A DNA stretch of 37,868 nucleotides from Streptomyces coryli (GTDB taxonomy: Bacteria > Actinomycetota > Actinomycetes > Streptomycetales > Streptomycetaceae). How positions within the stretch are numbered: the first letter of the stretch is position 1; each line of letters opens with the position of its first letter. Location: positions 1 through 37,868 of the forward strand of contig NZ_JAAKZV010000055.1 in NCBI RefSeq assembly GCF_011044975.1, read 5' to 3'. Under the pieces are notes generated by a model. It saw only the letters and a program-made list of their open reading frames with translations, was not told where the DNA came from and did no database searches. Position numbers and translations under genes: made by a program. This document shows, piece after piece, positions 34,443 to 37,868 of this stretch.

Positions 34443-35575
34443 CGGCGGGGGCGATGGACGGGCAGCCGGCGGGGGATGCGGAGGAGCGGTCCGCGGCGAC
34501 GGACGCGGAGCGGCGGTCCATGGCGCGGGAGGCGGAACCGCGGCCGCGGGGCCAGGAGACAGCGCAGCGCCCGGTGGGTCCGGAGGCGGAGGGCCGGCCC
34601 GTAGGGCGGGAGGCGCAGCCGCGGTCCGTGGCGCGGACGGCGCGTCACGGGCCGCTGCTCCCTGCGGGGCTGGCCGCCGCCGTGGTCGCCGGGCTCGCGG
34701 CAGCGCCGCTGTTCCTCGCGCCCTTCGCCACCACCACCCTCACCCGGATCCTGGTCTTCGCGCTGCTCGCGGTCAGCCTGGATCTCCTCGTCGGCGTCTC
34801 CGGGCTGCCGTCCCTCGGCCACGCCGCCTACTTCGGCGCCGGCGCGTACGCCGCGGGCTGGATCTCGATCCACACCACCAGCGCCGTCCCCCTACCGCTC
34901 CTCGCCGGCGCCGCGACCGGCGCGCTCGCCGCGGCCGCCACCGGCTGGGTCGCGGTGCGGGCGCACGGCGTGTACTTCCTGATGCTCACCCTCGCGCTCG
35001 GCGAGCTGCTGCATCAGCTCGCCCAGACCTGGGACTCGGTCACCGGCGGCGCGAACGGCATGGCCGCCATCCCCAGCGCCGAACTCGGCGGCGAGCCACT
35101 GCGATTGGCCGGATACGTCTACTGGTACGTCCTCGCCGCCGCCCTCCTCGGCTTCCTCACGCTGTGGCTGGTGGCCCGCTCCCCGTACGGCGCCGCGCTG
35201 CGCGGGATCCGCGACAACGAGCCGCGGATGCGAGCGCTCGGCTATCCGACGCGTATCTACAAATACGCGGCCTTCGTGCTGGCCGGCGCGGTGGCCGGAG
35301 CCGCGGGCGGCCTCCTCGCCGCGCAGGAACGCCTCGTCACGCCGGCCGACCTGGGTTTCACGACGGCGGCGCTGGCGCTGCTCGCGGTGGTGATCGGCGG
35401 GGCGGGCAGCCTCTGGGGAGCGGCCCTCGGCGCGGCGCTGGTGATCCTCGTCAGGGACGTCATCGGCCCCGACCTGGACGGGCACGGGACACTGCTCCTC
35501 GGCGTCGTCTTCATCGCCGTGGTGTATCTGCTGCCCCGAGGCGCGGCCGGGCTCGTACGGAGGCGGGGCCGATGA
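34439..35575 (+). CDS. livM: LIV-type ABC permease, LivM-like, with N-terminal repeat tract
   Basis: 378 aa from GTG 34439, which overlaps the livH stop by 4 nt (GTGA). The membrane part from about residue 73 has the LivM signature VFALLAVSLDLLVGVSGLPSLGHAAYFGAGAYAAG and the coupling region ALRGIRDNEPRMRALGYPTRIYKYAAFVLAGAVAGAAGGL. Residues 14-67 are six nonapeptide repeats with a loose A-E-x-R-x-x-x-x-E pattern, charged and probably cytoplasmic; LivM proteins I recall lack this. An alternative start at ATG 34454 would still keep the repeats. It overlaps livG by ATGA. Confidence 0.9.
   Translation: MTAGAMDGQPAGDAEERSAATDAERRSMAREAEPRPRGQETAQRPVGPEAEGRPVGREAQPRSVARTARHGPLLPAGLAAAVVAGLAAAPLFLAPFATTTLTRILVFALLAVSLDLLVGVSGLPSLGHAAYFGAGAYAAGWISIHTTSAVPLPLLAGAATGALAAAATGWVAVRAHGVYFLMLTLALGELLHQLAQTWDSVTGGANGMAAIPSAELGGEPLRLAGYVYWYVLAAALLGFLTLWLVARSPYGAALRGIRDNEPRMRALGYPTRIYKYAAFVLAGAVAGAAGGLLAAQERLVTPADLGFTTAALALLAVVIGGAGSLWGAALGAALVILVRDVIGPDLDGHGTLLLGVVFIAVVYLLPRGAAGLVRRRGR
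34478..34639 (+). repeat. Six 27-bp coding repeats in the LivM-like gene
   Basis: Reading in frame, the units are AEERSAATD, AERRSMARE, AEPRPRGQE, TAQRPVGPE, AEGRPVGRE and AQPRSVART. All are nine residues with no gap, giving exactly 162 bp. Sequence drift between units indicates an old or fast-diverging minisatellite. Confidence 0.75.
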
Positions 35576-36324
35576 TCCTCAACTGCACCGGTCTCCACAA
35601 ACACTTCGGCGCCCTCCGCGCGGTCGACGACGTGACGCTGACCGTCGCGGCCGGCGCCCGGCACGCGCTGATCGGGCCCAACGGGGCGGGGAAAAGCACC
35701 CTGTTCAAGCTGATCACCGGCCTGCTGCGCCCCGACGCCGGCCGCGTGGAGCTGGCGGGCCGCGACGTGACCCGGGAGACGGAGGTACGCCGCTGCCGCC
35801 TGGGGATGAGCCAGACGCTGCAGCACGCCAGCCTGTTCCCCAGCATGACCGCCGCGGAGAACATCGCCCTCGCCGTGCAGCGCCACACCGGCGGCCGGAT
35901 CAGACCCGTACCGCGCAGGCAGCCGCACGTGCACGACCGCGCCGCCCAGCTGCTCGCCCGCGTAGGCCTCGCGGACCGCGGCCGCGTCCAGGTCGCCGCC
36001 CTCTCCCACGGCGAACGCAAGCAGCTCGAACTCGCCCTCGCGCTCGCCTGCGACCCGCGGCTCCTCCTCCTCGACGAGCCCGCCGCGGGCATGTCGACGG
36101 CGGAACGCACCCACCTCGCCGCGCTCATCACCGACCTGCCCGCATCGGTCACCGTCCTCTTCGTCGAGCACGACCTCGACCTCGTCTTCGAGCTCGCCGA
36201 CACGGTCACCGCGCTGCACCTCGGCAAGATCCTGACCACGGGCACGCCGCAGCACATCCGCGCGAGCGACGCGGTGCGCCGCGCCTATCTGGGTACGGCG
36301 GACCGGGAGGAGCTGTTCCGATGA
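35572..36324 (+). CDS. livG: LIV-type ABC ATPase, LivG-like
   Basis: 250 aa. Walker A GPNGAGKST (35-43), Q-loop in GMSQTLQHASLFPSMTAAENIAL, signature LSHGERKQLELALAL, Walker B LLLLDEPAAGMS, H-loop FVEHDLDLVFELADTVTALHLGKIL. The LSHGE signature and the insertion after the Q-loop (RHTGGRIRPVPRRQPHVHDRA) are LivG traits. GGAGG upstream of the ATG, which overlaps the livM stop (ATGA). It powers transport together with LivF. Confidence 0.93.
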   Translation: MILNCTGLHKHFGALRAVDDVTLTVAAGARHALIGPNGAGKSTLFKLITGLLRPDAGRVELAGRDVTRETEVRRCRLGMSQTLQHASLFPSMTAAENIALAVQRHTGGRIRPVPRRQPHVHDRAAQLLARVGLADRGRVQVAALSHGERKQLELALALACDPRLLLLDEPAAGMSTAERTHLAALITDLPASVTVLFVEHDLDLVFELADTVTALHLGKILTTGTPQHIRASDAVRRAYLGTADREELFR

Positions 36325-37019
36325 CGGCACTGCTCGAAGTGCGCGCGCTGTGCGCCGGTTACGCGGGCAGCCAGGTCCTCGACGGCGTCGACCTCGACCT
36401 GGAGCGCGGCAGCGGGCTCGGGCTCCTCGGCCGTAACGGCGCCGGCAAGTCCACCCTCGTCCTGACGCTGATGGGCCTGGTCCCGGCCACCTCCGGCACC
36501 GTGCGCCTCGACGGTGCCCCGCTCCCCCGCCGCCCGCACCTCGTCGCCCGCGCCGGCGTCGCCGTCGTCCCGCAGGGCCGCCGCCTGTGGCCGCCGCTGA
36601 CTGTCGCCGAACACCTCCGCCTGGCCCACCGCGGCACCGGCACCTGGACGCCGGCGACCGTACTCGACCTGCTCCCGCAGCTCGCCGCCCGCCGCCACCA
36701 ACCAGCCGCCCATCTCTCCGGCGGCGAACAGCAGATGCTCGCCATCGCCCGCGCGCTGCTCACCAACCCGCGCCTGGTGCTCCTGGACGAGCCGTCCGAC
36801 GGTCTCGCCCCGGCGGTCGTCGACACGATCGCCGAGGTCGTGCTGCGGCTGCGCGCCGAGGGCGTCCCCGTGCTGCTGGTGGAGCAGGACCTGCGGCTGG
36901 CGTTCACCGTCTGCGACGAGATCGCGGTGATGGAACGCGGCACGATCGTGCACCGCGCCGCGACGGCCGCCTTCCGCGCCGATCCGGCGACGGCGCACCG
37001 GCTGCTGGGCGTGGCGTAA
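36321..37019 (+). CDS. livF: LIV-type ABC ATPase, LivF-like
   Basis: 232 aa. Walker A GRNGAGKST (37-45), Q-loop VVPQGRRLWPPLTVAEHL, signature LSGGEQQMLAIARAL, Walker B LVLLDEPSDGLAP, H-loop LLVEQDLRLAFTVCDEIAVMERGTIV. QQMLAIARAL and DEPSDGLAP are typical for LivF. The start overlaps the livG stop by 4 nt. Last gene of the operon; the convergent SDR stop lies 24 bp downstream. Confidence 0.93.
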   Translation: MTALLEVRALCAGYAGSQVLDGVDLDLERGSGLGLLGRNGAGKSTLVLTLMGLVPATSGTVRLDGAPLPRRPHLVARAGVAVVPQGRRLWPPLTVAEHLRLAHRGTGTWTPATVLDLLPQLAARRHQPAAHLSGGEQQMLAIARALLTNPRLVLLDEPSDGLAPAVVDTIAEVVLRLRAEGVPVLLVEQDLRLAFTVCDEIAVMERGTIVHRAATAAFRADPATAHRLLGVA

Positions 37020-37043
37020 TGCCGTAGTGGCGCAAACGCGTCG

Positions 37044-37868
37044 TCAGTCCGGCAGCCCCACCAGCCGGGCGCTGTCCTGCCACAGCGCCTGCGCCGCCTT
37101 GTCGCTACGGGCCTGCTGCGACGGCTCCGTCCAGGTCAGGCGGCCGCGGCGGAGGGCCGCGTACGAGGCGCCCGGCGGCCGGCTGCCGCGGTCCAGGGCG
37201 AGGTCGGCGAGGGTGTTCCCGGCCGCGCCGCGGGAGTTGAGCGTCGGGCTGAACCGGCGCATCGGCGCACCCACCGGCGTCCCCAGCAGCGCCCAGGCCA
37301 GCCGCAGCGGCAGCGCGAGATGCTGCGCGAGACCGGTGCCGAACACCTGGCCCGGATCGTAGGCGAGCGCGCTCAACTCCCGCTCCGCGGCGGCGGGCCG
37401 GCCATTGAGCGCCCGGACGGTGAGCACGGCACACAGCTTGGACGCCGTGTACGCATGCTGCCCCGCCTTCACCGGCTTGGCGTCCAGTCCCGGATCGCGC
37501 TCGGGGTGGGCGAGAAGCTCGGCCTCGGCATGCCGCGGCGTGACCAGACTCGCCTTGGTGGCGGGGTCGTGGGTCCCGCTCGTGGTGAGCACGACTACGG
37601 CGCCCGGCGCCAGGGACGGCATCAGGAGACGCAGCAGCAGGTAGTGCGCGAGGTGGTTGACGCCGAAGGTCGTCTCGTAGCCATCGACGGTACGCCCGTC
37701 CGCATCGGGCCGAATAAGCCCGGCATTGAGCACCAGAGCGTCAATGCCCCCCTCATCCTCAGCCACCCGCTCACGCACCTCACCGGCAAAGCCCCGCACA
37801 GCATCAAGGCTGGTCAGATCAACCCGAAGCCGCTCCCCCGCCCCGGTCACGTCCCGCGCCCCCAAGAT
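37044..37868 (-). CDS. SDR oxidoreductase, partial (N-terminus outside the window)
   Basis: About 275 residues are visible; the frame stays open to the window edge, so the start and the TGxxxGIG motif lie beyond it. A TTG at 37863-37865 could be read as a start but would leave no cofactor-binding loop. DALVLNAGLIRPDADG and GYETTFGVNHLAHYLLLRLLMP are the NAG and helix-4 regions. Catalytic Ser is in VVLTTSGTHDP, Tyr and Lys in HAYTASK. It resembles the retinol-dehydrogenase/WW-oxidoreductase-like SDR group. The substrate is unknown. Confidence 0.87.
   Translation of the reverse strand: MLGARDVTGAGERLRVDLTSLDAVRGFAGEVRERVAEDEGGIDALVLNAGLIRPDADGRTVDGYETTFGVNHLAHYLLLRLLMPSLAPGAVVVLTTSGTHDPATKASLVTPRHAEAELLAHPERDPGLDAKPVKAGQHAYTASKLCAVLTVRALNGRPAAAERELSALAYDPGQVFGTGLAQHLALPLRLAWALLGTPVGAPMRRFSPTLNSRGAAGNTLADLALDRGSRPPGASYAALRRGRLTWTEPSQQARSDKAAQALWQDSARLVGLPD

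Noticed and set aside
32320-37019. Urea or short-chain amide (Urt/Fmd-type) identity for the LIV operon
   Set aside because: No distinguishing motif or neighbouring urease or amidase gene; left as general LIV-type importer.

Overview
The window is high-GC DNA with actinobacterial gene style and is best read as a stretch of a Streptomyces (or close relative) chromosome. The evidence is strong third-position G/C, Tat and lipoprotein signals, many one-gene regulators, very rare TTA codons, and families typical of that group (XRE/MmyB-like regulator with SDR, GlxA-type AraC regulator, GH75 chitosanase with peptidoglycan-binding repeats, secreted GDSL and alpha/beta hydrolases). I see no rRNA, tRNA, CRISPR array, transposase, integrase or prophage gene. 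The assignment rests on reading the sequence and recalling families; no search was run.

Layout. 1-2.9 kb: a Tat-exported AtzC/cytosine-deaminase-type amidohydrolase and a secreted M14 zinc carboxypeptidase, both forward. 2.8-6.3 kb (reverse): two translationally coupled ABC half-transporters of the IrtA/IrtB (YbtP/YbtQ) type. 6.5-9.5 kb (forward): a secretory lipase with a TTA codon, a TetR gene broken by a one-base frameshift, and an AraC-type regulator. 9.5-13.3 kb: a rhodanese and a divergent, apparently self-controlled TetR regulator; a membrane-anchored unknown protein; an ABM-monooxygenase/DHFR-like pair; an orphan hypothetical; and a membrane-anchored hydrolase. 13.3-18.3 kb: an acyltransferase-3 protein, a divergent secreted SGNH esterase, a GH75 chitosanase with two peptidoglycan-binding domains, and a class I GAPDH. 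18.4-23.7 kb: a LysR regulator, divergent from a DnaE-type replicative polymerase that looks like a second copy, then a DHFR-like protein. 23.8-28.4 kb: a LysR regulator with a TTA codon, a lipoprotein made of two copies of one unknown domain, a GlxA-type regulator, and an SDR enzyme divergent from an MmyB-like XRE regulator. 28.5-32.2 kb: a SPOR plus phosphodiester-glycosidase fusion, a secreted esterase with a TTA codon, and two small membrane proteins. 32.3-37.0 kb: a complete five-gene branched-chain-amino-acid-type (LIV) ABC importer operon. 37.0 kb to the end: an SDR gene running off the window.

The window is mainly about extracellular degradation (peptidase, lipase, two esterases, chitosanase, glycosidase), uptake (ABC pair, LIV operon) and local one-component regulation. 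Two patterns cut across it. Six regulator genes have a TANNNT-like -10 box 6-7 nt before the start codon and no Shine-Dalgarno, so they are probably leaderless, whereas most enzyme genes have clear Shine-Dalgarno sites. Three genes (two secreted hydrolases and one LysR regulator) carry a TTA codon and may depend on the bldA tRNA.

I did not find a convincing large new system. The most unusual items are the duplicated-domain lipoprotein, the nonapeptide repeat tract on the LivM-like permease, the extra DnaE with an intact PHP exonuclease site and an inverted repeat against its Shine-Dalgarno, the SDR lacking its catalytic Ser and Lys, and the frameshifted TetR.
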